NCBI RefSeq assembly: GCF_030209435.1
Contig: NZ_JARVRX010000001.1
Coordinates: 62,001 to 126,000 of the forward strand
DNA length: 64,000 nt
Origin: Mycolicibacterium sp. lyk4-40-TYG-92
Lineage (GTDB): Bacteria > Actinomycetota > Actinomycetes > Mycobacteriales > Mycobacteriaceae
Reading direction: 5' to 3'
Under the pieces are notes generated by a model. That model did not search any database. It saw only the letters and a list, made by a program, of their open reading frames with translations, and was not told the origin of the DNA. Of the stretch, positions 17,147-25,893 are shown piece after piece (positions within the stretch are counted from its first letter, which is position 1; each line of letters opens with the position of its first letter). Made by a program: the position numbers and the translations under genes.

Positions 17147-20100
17147 GCGGCCTGCGCCTTCTGTCGGTTGCCGGACTTGCGCTTCTTGCCGACCCACGGG
17201 GCGATCGGATTGCCCTGCCAGCGGGTCGAGGCCGGCACCGCGTCGCCACGCATCACCAGGGAGGCCGGGCCGACGGTCGCGCCGGCACCGATGCTGGCTG
17301 CAGGCAGTGCGACGCAGTGCGTGCCGAGCGTCGCGCCCTCCTCCAGCACCACGGTGTCCAACTGCATGATGCGGTCGTGGAACAGGTGGGTCTGGACCAC
17401 GCAGCCCCGGTTCACCGTCGCGCCGCGGCCCAGTGTCACCAGGTCGGCCTCTGGCAGCCAATAGGTTTCGCACCACACGCCGCGGCCGATGGCGGCACCG
17501 AGGGCCCGCAGCCACAGGTTCATCACCGGGGTCCCGCTGGCGGCGCGCGCGAACCACGGGCCGGCGACGGTCTCGACGAAGGTGTCGGACACCTCGTTGC
17601 GCCACACGAACGGCGACCACAGCGGATGCTCGACGGCCCGGATGCGCCCGACCATCAACCATTTCGCCACCACGGCGATGGCGCCGGCGATGGCGCCCGC
17701 GTTCAGCAGAACCAGGCCGGCGCCCAATGACGCCCACAGCCAACCGAATTCGCCGGCCAGGGCCTGTAGGACGCCGAGGACCGCCACACCGATGCCGAAC
17801 GTCACCATCACCGGGACGATCCGCAGGGTCTCGACCGTGGACCGCATCACCTTCAGGCGCGCTGACGGGTGGAAGGTGCGCACCGCGTCGGATTCGGTTG
17901 GCTGGCGGCGCAAGCGGATCGGCGGACTGCCCAGCCACGACGAACCGGCCTTGGCCTTGTGCGGGGTCGCCGACAGCACCGCGACCAGCCCGTCGTCGGG
18001 GACGCGGCGGCCGGGCTGGGTGATGCCGGAGTTGCCCAGGAACGCGCGCCGTCCGACGGTCGCCTTGGCCACGTGGATCCAGCCGCCGCCGAGTTCGTAC
18101 GACGCCACCATGGTGTCGTCGGCCAGGAACGCGCCGTCGAGCACCTCGGTGAACTTCGGTGTCAGCAGGGCCGTCGAAATCTCGGTGTCCTTACCGACTT
18201 TCGCGCCGAGGATGCGCAGCCACCACGGCGTCAACAGGCTGGCGTAGATGGGGAACAGGTAGTTGCGGGCGGCATCCATCAGGCGCTCGGTGGCCCACAG
18301 CTGCCAGCCCACGCGGCTGCGCACCGGGTGGTAGCCCTCGGTCAGGCCGAGAGCCAGCAGGCGCACGCCGATCACCGTCAGCGCGGCGTACACCGCCATC
18401 GCGACCACCGCGGCGACGGGCGTCCACAGCGTGACCGGCAGGACTGCCTCCGGCAGCGAATGGGTATGGCGCACCGGCAGAATCAGCACCGCGAGTCCGG
18501 CGGCGAGGGCCAGGATCGGCAGTCCGCCGAGCAGCACCGACGTCAGCCCGTACATGCCCACCCAGATCGGGGCCCGCCCCGGTCGCTCTTTCGGCCACGG
18601 GTGGTGGGCCTTGCCGGACTTCACCGCCGGCGAACCCTTCCAGTACTGCCCCGCCTTGACCTTGCCGATCACACCGGAACCCGGTGCGACGTCGGCGTTC
18701 TTGCCGACCACCGCACCCGGCAGCAGCGTCGTGCGGGCGCCGATGGTGGCGTCGTTGCCGATGTTGATGGGTCCGACGTGGAACAGGTCGCCGTCGATCC
18801 AGTGCCCGGTGAGGTCGACTTCCGGCTCGACCGAGCAGCGGTCGCCGAGCGTGAGCATGCCGGTGACCGGCGGTGCCGAGTGCAGGTCGACGCCGTCGCC
18901 GACGCGGTTGCCCAGCGCGCGGGCGTAGTACACCAACCACGGTGCGCCGGCCTGGTTTTCGGCGCCGCTTGCCTCGCCGAGCCGTTCGGCGAGCCAGACC
19001 CGCAGGTGTTCGGAGCCGCCGCGTTTGTAGGTGCCCGGTTCCAGACCGGACAGCAGGGCACGTGCGGCGAACACCGCGATGCCCATGCGGCCGATCGGTG
19101 TGACGAACACCAGGAACCCGACCAGGATCGTCCACCAGTTGACGGTGTGGGCCCAGGGCAGCAGGTGCCATGCGGCGGCGACGTTGTTCAGCAGTGCCAG
19201 CCAGACGACCCACTGCATACCGGCCAGCGTCGCGAGCGGGATGGCGGCGAGGGTCTGGACCAGCTGCGTCGTCAGCGGAACCGGTGTGACGCTTCGGGTT
19301 TCGACCAGCGGTGGCGGGTCGAGTTCGTCGAGGTAACCGGCCAGTGAACCCAGGCGCGGGTGGTCGTAGAGGTCGGCGACGGTGACCTGCGGGTACTTCT
19401 CGCGCAGCAGTGAGACGAGTTGCGCGGCGGACAAAGACCCGCCGCCGAGGGCGAAGAAGTCGGCGCCGGGTCCGTCGATCGGGGAGGCCAGCACGTCGCG
19501 CCACAGACCGGCGAGCCAGCCCATCGTGCCGTCCAGGTCGGGGCTGTCGTCGCCTGCGGAGTCGACGGGCCAGGGCAGCGCGTTGCGGTCGACCTTTCCT
19601 GATGTGCGCGTGGGCAATTCGTCGACCAGTACCAGGCGTGGCACCAGCGCGGCGGGCAGGGACTCGGCCAATGTCTTGCGCGCCGTGGCGATGTCGAACT
19701 CGGGGTCGGCGCTGGCGATGTAGCCGACCAGCAGGGGAGTGCCGGTGGCGGTCTTGCGCACCGCGGCGGCGCCGCCGCTGACACCGGGCAGGTTGACGAG
19801 TGCGGCGTCGACCTCGCCGAGTTCGATGCGCCGGCCGCCGACCTTGACCTGATCGTCGGCGCGGCCCTGGAAGTAGAGGCCGTCCGCCTCGAGCCGGACC
19901 AGGTCGCCGCTGCGGTACGCGCGGCCCCAGCCGAGGGTCTCCATCGGTGCGTACTTCTCGGCGTCCTTTTCGGGGTCGAGGTAGCGGGCCAGGCCGACGC
20001 CGCCGATCACCAGCTCGCCGACGTCGCCGTAGCCGACCTGCAGGCCGTCCTTGTCGACGACCGCAAGATCCCAGCCGGGCAGGGGCAGCCCGATGCTGAC

Positions 20101-21027
20101 CGGGCCGCCGCCGAGCGGCGCCAGGCAGGCGACGACCGTGGCTTCGGTGGGCCCGTAGGTGTTCCATACTTCGCGGCCCTCGACGGCCAGCCGCTCGGCG
20201 AGCTCGGGCGGGCAGGCCTCGCCGCCGAAGATCAGCAGGCGCACGGCCTCCAGGGCCTCGGCCGGCCACAGCGAGGCCAGCGTCGGGACCGTCGAGACGA
20301 CGGTGATGTCGCGGGAGACCAGCCACGGGCCCAGGTCCATGCCGCTGCGCACCAGCGAGCGCGGGGCCGGGACGAGGCAGGCACCGTGGCGCCAGGCCAG
20401 CCACATCTCTTCGCACGACGCGTCGAAGGCCACGGACAGTCCGGCCAGTACCCGGTCGCCCGGGCCCAACGGGTTGTCCTTCAGGAAGATTTCGGCTTCG
20501 GCGTCGACGAACGCGGCGGCGTTGCGGTGCGTCACCGCGACGCCCTTCGGGGTGCCGGTGGAGCCGGAGGTGAAGATGATCCAGGCGTCATCGCGGGTCA
20601 GCGGTTGGCCGGCCAACCAACCCCGGGTCGAGCCGGGACCGCGGACCAGGCCGGCCTCGGTGATGATGCCGACCACGCCGGCCTCGCCGAAAACCAGCGC
20701 CGCGCGCTCCTCGGGGTCGTCGGCGTCGACGGGGACGTATGCGGCGCCCGTCGCGAGAGTGGCCAGAATCGACACGTACAGCGCGTAGCTGCCCGACGGC
20801 ATGCGGATGCCGATGCGGTCACCGCGGCCGATGCCGCGCGCGGCCAGCCAGGCCACGCTTTCCTCGACGTCGGCGATCAGCTCGGCGTAGGTGAGCTGGA
20901 CGGTGCCGTCGTCGATGGCGGGCGCATCGGGATATTGGTCGGCCGTCGCGTAGAGGATGTCGATGAGCGTCCGGGCCTGCGGTGCCTTCGCTGAAAGCAC
21001 GTACTGCGGGGGGATCTCCTGATGCAC
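17143..21027 (-). CDS. Pls/PosA-type non-ribosomal peptide synthetase (A-T-membrane/LbH)
   Basis: 1294 aa. Adenylation domain (about 20-480): A3 IIFTSGSTGTPKG (150-162), amino-acid-binding Asp202 in AFDASCEE, A7 YRSGDL (371-376), A8 GRADDQVKVGGRRIELGE (388-405), A10 Lys478. Thiolation domain with phosphopantetheine Ser531 (ALGGGSLS). Then about six transmembrane helices interleaved with three left-handed beta-helix hexapeptide domains (about 720-800, 930-1010, 1185-1280). There is no condensation or thioesterase domain. This is the architecture of epsilon-poly-lysine synthetase and PosA, which join amino acids by isopeptide bonds at the membrane. The loaded amino acid is not predictable here beyond alpha-amino type. 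GTG start with leaderless -10. Confidence 0.9.
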   Translation of the reverse strand: MHQEIPPQYVLSAKAPQARTLIDILYATADQYPDAPAIDDGTVQLTYAELIADVEESVAWLAARGIGRGDRIGIRMPSGSYALYVSILATLATGAAYVPVDADDPEERAALVFGEAGVVGIITEAGLVRGPGSTRGWLAGQPLTRDDAWIIFTSGSTGTPKGVAVTHRNAAAFVDAEAEIFLKDNPLGPGDRVLAGLSVAFDASCEEMWLAWRHGACLVPAPRSLVRSGMDLGPWLVSRDITVVSTVPTLASLWPAEALEAVRLLIFGGEACPPELAERLAVEGREVWNTYGPTEATVVACLAPLGGGPVSIGLPLPGWDLAVVDKDGLQVGYGDVGELVIGGVGLARYLDPEKDAEKYAPMETLGWGRAYRSGDLVRLEADGLYFQGRADDQVKVGGRRIELGEVDAALVNLPGVSGGAAAVRKTATGTPLLVGYIASADPEFDIATARKTLAESLPAALVPRLVLVDELPTRTSGKVDRNALPWPVDSAGDDSPDLDGTMGWLAGLWRDVLASPIDGPGADFFALGGGSLSAAQLVSLLREKYPQVTVADLYDHPRLGSLAGYLDELDPPPLVETRSVTPVPLTTQLVQTLAAIPLATLAGMQWVVWLALLNNVAAAWHLLPWAHTVNWWTILVGFLVFVTPIGRMGIAVFAARALLSGLEPGTYKRGGSEHLRVWLAERLGEASGAENQAGAPWLVYYARALGNRVGDGVDLHSAPPVTGMLTLGDRCSVEPEVDLTGHWIDGDLFHVGPINIGNDATIGARTTLLPGAVVGKNADVAPGSGVIGKVKAGQYWKGSPAVKSGKAHHPWPKERPGRAPIWVGMYGLTSVLLGGLPILALAAGLAVLILPVRHTHSLPEAVLPVTLWTPVAAVVAMAVYAALTVIGVRLLALGLTEGYHPVRSRVGWQLWATERLMDAARNYLFPIYASLLTPWWLRILGAKVGKDTEISTALLTPKFTEVLDGAFLADDTMVASYELGGGWIHVAKATVGRRAFLGNSGITQPGRRVPDDGLVAVLSATPHKAKAGSSWLGSPPIRLRRQPTESDAVRTFHPSARLKVMRSTVETLRIVPVMVTFGIGVAVLGVLQALAGEFGWLWASLGAGLVLLNAGAIAGAIAVVAKWLMVGRIRAVEHPLWSPFVWRNEVSDTFVETVAGPWFARAASGTPVMNLWLRALGAAIGRGVWCETYWLPEADLVTLGRGATVNRGCVVQTHLFHDRIMQLDTVVLEEGATLGTHCVALPAASIGAGATVGPASLVMRGDAVPASTRWQGNPIAPWVGKKRKSGNRQKAQAA

Positions 21028-21033
21028 GGGTAC

Positions 21034-21039
21034 AAACTA
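21034..21039 (-). promoter_or_regulatory. -10 element of the pls operon (leaderless)
   Basis: TAGTTT on the reverse strand, 6 nt before GTG at 21027; no ribosome binding site is visible. It marks a promoter for the five-gene operon, separate from the upstream UraD-like gene. Confidence 0.5.
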
Positions 21040-21089
21040 CTAAGGCTTGGCGAACGGATCCTGGCGGCGGGCACGCCGTGGCGGCTTCG

Positions 21090-21605
21090 TTACCAGTTGT
21101 TGTAGCCGCCTTCGGGTCCGAGCATGCGTTCCAGCCGGGTCCGGTTGATGCGGGCCAGCTCGTTCCGGACCACCTTGCGCTCGGTCTCGTGGTCGTTGTG
21201 CATGCGGTCGGCCATGTGGGTCAGCACCTCGTTGGCGCTCATGGCGCCGACGAACATCACGAAGTCGAAGCCGAAGTGGTCCCGGTAGGTCGCGGCGTGC
21301 GCGGTCAGGGTGGCCATGAGATCGGGGTCGCGGTCGCACACTGCGCACTGCTCGAACTGCGAGCGGGCGCTGCCGGGCCGGCGTCCGAGCTGGGGATAGG
21401 CCTGCAGGATCGCGTCCACCGAGGAGTCCGCCAGCGCGAAGAGCAGGTCGTCGGCGCGCCGGAACAGGTGGTCGTGGTCGTCGTAGGCGCGTCCGTCGGC
21501 CAGGCTGCCGGCCAGCGGCACGCTGTAGCAGCATTCGTACAGTGCGTGCACCGCCCGCTGCTTCGGCATGGCGTTGAACGCGTCGAGACCGATTCCCTGA
21601 TGCAT
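21090..21605 (-). CDS. UraD-like (OHCU decarboxylase family) protein
   Basis: About 171 aa, all-alpha. It has LDAFNAMPKQRAVHALYECCYS near the start, RADDLLFAL, a YPQLGRRPG segment corresponding to the HPxxG region of 2-oxo-4-hydroxy-4-carboxy-5-ureidoimidazoline decarboxylase, and a long C-terminal helix (VLTHMADRMHNDHETERKVV). That enzyme ends the urate-to-allantoin route, but no other urate gene is nearby and the first His of the motif is Tyr, so the activity is uncertain. ATG at 21605 or GTG at 21611 could start it. It is on the pls strand with a 62-bp gap. Confidence 0.6.
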   Translation of the reverse strand: MHQGIGLDAFNAMPKQRAVHALYECCYSVPLAGSLADGRAYDDHDHLFRRADDLLFALADSSVDAILQAYPQLGRRPGSARSQFEQCAVCDRDPDLMATLTAHAATYRDHFGFDFVMFVGAMSANEVLTHMADRMHNDHETERKVVRNELARINRTRLERMLGPEGGYNNW

Positions 21606-21715
21606 CAACACACAGACATCATCGAATCCGCACGGTACAGGGAGATTTCCTCGTGTTACAGCGGGGCAAATTCATTTACCTGGGGTCTGGCGTGCATCAC
21701 ATGTGTCCGGTGTTG

Positions 21716-21731
21716 TCGAACATATGTTCGG
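21716..21731. promoter_or_regulatory. LexA/SOS box
   Basis: TCGAACATATGTTCGG matches the mycobacterial LexA consensus TCGAAC-N4-GTTCGA except for the last base. It overlaps the first codon of a remnant ORF, the arrangement seen in mycobacterial 13E12 (DUF222/HNH) repeat-family genes that are SOS-induced. Confidence 0.65.
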
Positions 21732-22062
21732 CCTCTTGATGGAGATCGCTCCCGACGCCGGGGAGGCGGCACTGCGGGATCAGCTCGTTGAACTCGAACG
21801 GCGCAGAGGTCTGGTCGCCGCGCACCACCGAACTCATCACACCTACCGGCGCGGTCTACGCCTCAACCGGACCGCCGATGCCGACTCGCGATCATCGACG
21901 AGGCATCGCGCCCTCGGGTCATGCGTGACCAGCCCAGATGTGTGGCGACTCACGGTTTGCGGCGGCACTCGGCGGCGCATGATGAAGTCATGGACGGAGT
22001 GCTGTTCTTCGACGGCAAGTGCGGGATGTGTACCCGCGCCCGCAATCAGTTGCTGCGGATGA
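21724..22062 (+). pseudogene. possible truncated 13E12/DUF222-HNH family remnant
   Basis: From ATG at 21724 the frame reads MFGLLMEIAPDAG, then ALRDQLVELERRRGLVAA, reminiscent of the helical start of DUF222 (13E12) proteins. It then degenerates and stops at 22062, inside the DUF393 gene. Full-length members have several hundred residues ending in an HNH nuclease; nothing of that remains. The SOS box at its start is the strongest evidence. This otherwise empty stretch (21612-21989) holds no other gene I can support. Confidence 0.4.
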
Positions 22063-22376
22063 ATCGAACCGGCCGGCTCCGCACCGAGCCGCTGCAGAAG
22101 CCCGGCACCGCGGAACGACTCGGCGTGGCACCCGAGCACTTGATGGAATCCGTGTGGTGGCTGGACGCCACCGGTGAAGTGTTGGGTGGCGCCAAGGCGG
22201 CCAACGCGGCGGTGTCCGCGGCACTCGGGACCCGGTTGCCGTTGTGGGTCTACGGCATTCCGGGGATCGGCGCGCTCCAAGAATGGGTCTACCGCTGGGT
22301 CGCCACCCACCGCTACCACTTCCGTGGTGTCACTCCATGGTGTGAATCCGCGCCGTCGGAATGTGTTTCAGCGTAG
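21990..22376 (+). CDS. DCC-family thiol-disulfide oxidoreductase-like protein (DUF393)
   Basis: A 128-aa protein starting MDGVLFFDGKCGMCTR. The DGKCGMC motif (Cys11, Cys14) is the signature of the DCC family (DxxCxxC), thought to be thioredoxin-like. A WWLDATGEVLGGAKAANAA segment and a hydrophobic C-terminal half follow, as usual for the family. The upstream frame to 21921 is not needed. The redox partner is unknown. Its 3' end overlaps the convergent epimerase gene by 9 bp. Confidence 0.82.
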   Translation: MDGVLFFDGKCGMCTRARNQLLRMNRTGRLRTEPLQKPGTAERLGVAPEHLMESVWWLDATGEVLGGAKAANAAVSAALGTRLPLWVYGIPGIGALQEWVYRWVATHRYHFRGVTPWCESAPSECVSA

Positions 22377-23267
22377 TTGCGCCATCGCACGGTAACCCTC
22401 GACGGCGCTGCGGTAGCGGGGACGCCAACCCGACGCATCGCGAAAGCGCTTGTTGCTCACGCGAAGTGACCTGGTCATAGAAGTGAGCCGGTCACCGAGT
22501 AGTAGCCCCAACCGTCCCGGCCCGCTGATCCAGAGGCGGCGGTCGACGGCGGCAGCGCAGGCCTCGGCATATTCGCGCTTGGTGAGTGGCTCGTCGTCGA
22601 CGACGTTGTAGGTACCGCCGGGAGCGGTGAGTGCCGCGACGACGGCGTCCGCCGCATCCGCGACGTGGATCGACGACAGGTAGGTGTCGCTGCGGCCCGG
22701 GACAAACCCGATGTGCCACCTGGCCATGTCGAGGATCTGCTCGCTGTGGGCCGCGTGCGGGCCGTAGAACACACCGAAACGCAGGATGGTGGCAGCGCCG
22801 GGGAACCGGAGCGCGCTGGCCTCGGCAGCGTGGTTGCCGCGGGTGATCGGATAGTGGTCGACAGGCTGGTCCTCGTCGACCCAGTCGGTTCCGCCGTCGC
22901 GGTAGATCATCACCACGGATTCCTGAATCAGGTGCCGGACGCCGGCATCTCGGGCGGCGTCGACAACGGCGGCCGAGCCCTCCACGCGCACCCTCTCACA
23001 CTCCGCCCACGCAGATTTGCGGACGAACGCCGTTGTTGAAGGCAGAGCTGACGCAAGATTCACCACCGCGTCATCGCCGGCGAACGCGTGGGCCAGCCCG
23101 CGACGGTCGAACAGCGAGACGGCGACCGGCACGGCGCCGTGGCGCTGCAACCAGGCGGCCTTCGCGTCGCTGCGGGCCAATGCGGTGACGGCATGGCCCG
23201 CCGCGACCAGAGCCGGCACGGTGTGGACGCCGACGGCCCCTGTCCCGCCGGTGACGAACACCCGCAT
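22368..23267 (-). CDS. NAD-dependent epimerase/dehydratase family protein
   Basis: A 299-aa extended SDR. Rossmann motif GGTGAVG (residues 7-13), a VVNLASALP segment, an ESVVMIY segment where the catalytic Ser/Tyr normally lie (the usual YxxxK is not clear), and a C-terminal substrate domain (GWRPRYRSAVEGYRAM). It probably acts on a nucleotide sugar or another NAD(P)H-linked substrate; the reaction is unknown. Its ATG overlaps the P450 stop by one base (TGATG), making it the third gene of the ABC1-P450-epimerase operon. Confidence 0.83.
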   Translation of the reverse strand: MRVFVTGGTGAVGVHTVPALVAAGHAVTALARSDAKAAWLQRHGAVPVAVSLFDRRGLAHAFAGDDAVVNLASALPSTTAFVRKSAWAECERVRVEGSAAVVDAARDAGVRHLIQESVVMIYRDGGTDWVDEDQPVDHYPITRGNHAAEASALRFPGAATILRFGVFYGPHAAHSEQILDMARWHIGFVPGRSDTYLSSIHVADAADAVVAALTAPGGTYNVVDDEPLTKREYAEACAAAVDRRLWISGPGRLGLLLGDRLTSMTRSLRVSNKRFRDASGWRPRYRSAVEGYRAMAQLR

Positions 23268-24418
23268 CAGCGGAACGCCACCGGCAACGTCTGCGGTCCC
23301 CGGATGGCGGGTGTGTCGCGCCAGGTGACGGCGCCGCGGATAACAGGTTGGCGCGCAAGGACTTCCCGCAACGCGACCGTCAGCTCCAGCTGGGCCAGCG
23401 CCGATCCCAGGCAGTAGTGCGCGCCGTATCCGAAGGCCACGGGAGCGGGCCCGGCGCGGCCCAACCGGAAGCGGTCGGGTTCGTCGAACACCGCCGGGTC
23501 GCGGTTGGCGGCGGCCACCACGACGACGACGCTGTCGCCGGCGGCGACGTCGACGCCGCCCACCGTGTGATCCTCGGTCGCGGTGCGCACCGTCGACTGC
23601 ACCGGCCCGTCGAGCCGCAACAGCTCGGTGATGACGGCGCCGTCGACGGTGTCGATCTGTTCGTTCACCAGTCGAATCAGGCCGGCGCCAAGGAGATTCG
23701 CGGTGGTCTCGTGCCCGGCGACCGCGATGAGGATGGCGGTCACCACGACGTCTTCGAGGGACAGCTCGGGATCGGTGGCGATGAAGCTGAACAGGTCATC
23801 GCCGGGGTGGGCCCGCCGATCGGCGGCGAGCGGCAGGAAGTCCGCCATCAGCGCGGCGGCGGCGCCGAACCCCTCGGCCACCTCCACGGGATCGGCAAGG
23901 GTGCCCAGCATGCGGATGATCGACGGCGACAGTTCGCGCAGCGACTCCGCGTGGGCCGGGTCGAGATCGAGCCATTCGCCGACCACCGCGATCGGCAGCG
24001 GCAGCGCGATCCGCGACATGAAATCGAACGTCTCACCGCTGGGTGCCTGCGCGATGACCTCGGCGGCGATCGTCTCCACGCCTTCGGTCAGCCCGGATAT
24101 CGTGCTGCGGGTGAACGCGTCCCGGACCGCACCGCGCAGCCGGTCGTGGTCGGCGCCGTCGGTGAAAAGCAGCGACGCCTTGGCGAAGTCCGGCGCCATC
24201 ATGGTCATCGACGCGCGGGCCACCGGGTTGGCCAGCGGATCGCTGGTCCAGCCGGACCCGCCGAGCACCTGCCGGGCCGCGTCGTAGCCCAGCACCAGCC
24301 AGCCCTGTGCGGCGTTGTCCCACACGACATCTCCGTCGAGCCGCCGGGCTTCGTAGAAGGGGTACGGGTCGGCGGCGTCCCAGGGCAGCCGCGCCGCGGT
24401 GACGTCAGCGGTGCTCAT
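23267..24418 (-). CDS. cytochrome P450
   Basis: A 383-aa class I bacterial P450. I-helix AGHETT, K-helix ExxR as ELLR, and the haem loop FGYGAHYCLGSAL with Cys336 as axial ligand. All catalytic signatures are intact. It needs ferredoxin and reductase, which are not encoded nearby. Slightly shorter than typical mycobacterial P450s (about 400 aa). It overlaps the upstream ABC1 kinase gene by ATGA and the downstream epimerase by one base. The pairing suggests oxidative tailoring of a lipid or isoprenoid (inference). Confidence 0.93.
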   Translation of the reverse strand: MSTADVTAARLPWDAADPYPFYEARRLDGDVVWDNAAQGWLVLGYDAARQVLGGSGWTSDPLANPVARASMTMMAPDFAKASLLFTDGADHDRLRGAVRDAFTRSTISGLTEGVETIAAEVIAQAPSGETFDFMSRIALPLPIAVVGEWLDLDPAHAESLRELSPSIIRMLGTLADPVEVAEGFGAAAALMADFLPLAADRRAHPGDDLFSFIATDPELSLEDVVVTAILIAVAGHETTANLLGAGLIRLVNEQIDTVDGAVITELLRLDGPVQSTVRTATEDHTVGGVDVAAGDSVVVVVAAANRDPAVFDEPDRFRLGRAGPAPVAFGYGAHYCLGSALAQLELTVALREVLARQPVIRGAVTWRDTPAIRGPQTLPVAFR

Positions 24419-25827
24419 GATCGGCCGTCCACTCCGAAAGGTAAGCCGCGGCCGCGAACCCAGGCCACGTGCCGGCGGCCCAACTCGGTGATCGGCTCCG
24501 CGACGCCGTCCATGTCGTCGACCGCGGCACGGGCGTGGAAGGTCGCGTGCAAGGCGGTGAAGATGGCGTTCATCGACAGGTTCAGCCGGGAGAAGAACAC
24601 GAAATCGGCGGGCACCGTGATGTGGCGCATGAGGTGGTCGGCGTCGCGGATATCGAGCAATGACGCGATGGCTCGCCGTGAGGTCTCCTCGGTGTAGGTC
24701 ACCGGTTGCGGGGCGAGCAACTCGTAGATGATCTGCTGATACCAGCGGTGAGCGTCATCGGCAGTGAGTACGGAATCTGCTGTGAAGAAACCGCTTTCGA
24801 CCATGCCTGCTCGCAGACGGTCCTTCTGTCCGTCCACCGCGGAGCGGAGCATTTGCACGATCAGGCGGCGTTGGCGTTCGGTGAGTACCTTCACGCAGCC
24901 GAAGTCGACGAATCCGACTGTGCCGTCGAGGCCGAACCGGTAGTTGCCCGGGTGTGGGTCGGCGTGGAACAGGTTGCCGTGCCGGTACGCTCCGGCGATG
25001 AACCGGGTGATCACCTCGCTCCAGGTGTCCTTCAAATTCTGATCGACGTCTTGCGCTGCGGCCCAGTCCAATCCGTCCAGGTAAGTCATTGTGAGGACGC
25101 GGTCACCCGATGCCTCGCGAACGACCTCAGGTACCCGGATGAACGGATGATCGCGGTACAGCTCATGGAACGCGGTGATGTGTGCGGCCTCGCGGCGGTA
25201 GTCGACCTCCTCGGAGATGCGTTCGGAAATCTCCGCGGAAATCGCCGCCACGTCGGGCAGTGACGCGCCGAGTGCGCCGGCGGCCCCGGCCGCGAACCGG
25301 AACATTGTCGCCAGCAACTCGGTGTTCGACAGATCATCGCGAATGGCTTGTGCCACACCGGGATACTGAATTTTCACAGCGACGTCGCGGCCGTCGTGCA
25401 GGACGGCCCGGTGGACCTGTCCGATGGACGCCGCCGCCATCGGTTCGTCGGAGAACGACGCGAAGACGGCCGAGATCGGGCGTCCCAGGTCGTCCTCGAC
25501 GACCTCTCGGGCCAGTGCCGAGTCCATCGGCGGCGCGTCGGCCTGGAGCCGGGTCAGCGCCCGCTGGTAGGGCGAGAGTTCGCCGGCGCCAATGGCATTG
25601 GCGTCGACCATGGACACCAGTTGACCAGCTTTCATCAATACGCCCTTGGAGTGGCCGAGGAGTTCGGCGTACTGCTCGGCGGTGCGTTCATGAAATTTCG
25701 CGAGCGTTCCCGTTTGGCCGGCCTTCTCCCGCAGCGCCGCGACCATCCGTCCGCCGGCAGCGCGTGCGGTGAAGCCGGCGACCGGCATGGTGCGGCGGAT
25801 GCGTCCGCGCGGCACATTCCCGGTCAT
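24415..25827 (-). CDS. ABC1/UbiB-family atypical kinase
   Basis: A 470-aa ABC1/AarF protein. N-terminal KxGQ motif in MKAGQLVSM (about residues 65-73), Ala-rich nucleotide loop AAASIGQVHRA, VAVKIQYPG with the ATP-contacting Lys, catalytic HADPHPGNY and metal-binding VDFGC. The family supports isoprenoid-quinone and lipid metabolism at membranes. ATG at 25827 follows GGGAGG. First gene of a three-gene operon divergent from a TetR regulator. Confidence 0.92.
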   Translation of the reverse strand: MTGNVPRGRIRRTMPVAGFTARAAGGRMVAALREKAGQTGTLAKFHERTAEQYAELLGHSKGVLMKAGQLVSMVDANAIGAGELSPYQRALTRLQADAPPMDSALAREVVEDDLGRPISAVFASFSDEPMAAASIGQVHRAVLHDGRDVAVKIQYPGVAQAIRDDLSNTELLATMFRFAAGAAGALGASLPDVAAISAEISERISEEVDYRREAAHITAFHELYRDHPFIRVPEVVREASGDRVLTMTYLDGLDWAAAQDVDQNLKDTWSEVITRFIAGAYRHGNLFHADPHPGNYRFGLDGTVGFVDFGCVKVLTERQRRLIVQMLRSAVDGQKDRLRAGMVESGFFTADSVLTADDAHRWYQQIIYELLAPQPVTYTEETSRRAIASLLDIRDADHLMRHITVPADFVFFSRLNLSMNAIFTALHATFHARAAVDDMDGVAEPITELGRRHVAWVRGRGLPFGVDGRS

Positions 25828-25852
25828 TGCGCCTCCCAGCGTTGTATGGTGA

Positions 25853-25884
25853 CCTAGTACGAAACATATGACAGTTCTTATAGG
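25853..25884. promoter_or_regulatory. imperfect dyad between the ABC1 operon and divergent tetR
   Basis: CCTA (25853-25856) to TAGG (25881-25884), with partly complementary GTACGAA/TTCTTA arms around a central CATATG. The 66-bp intergenic region must hold both promoters, so a TetR operator here would control both directions. The symmetry is imperfect. Confidence 0.4.
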
Positions 25885-25893
25885 CGGTCAAGA

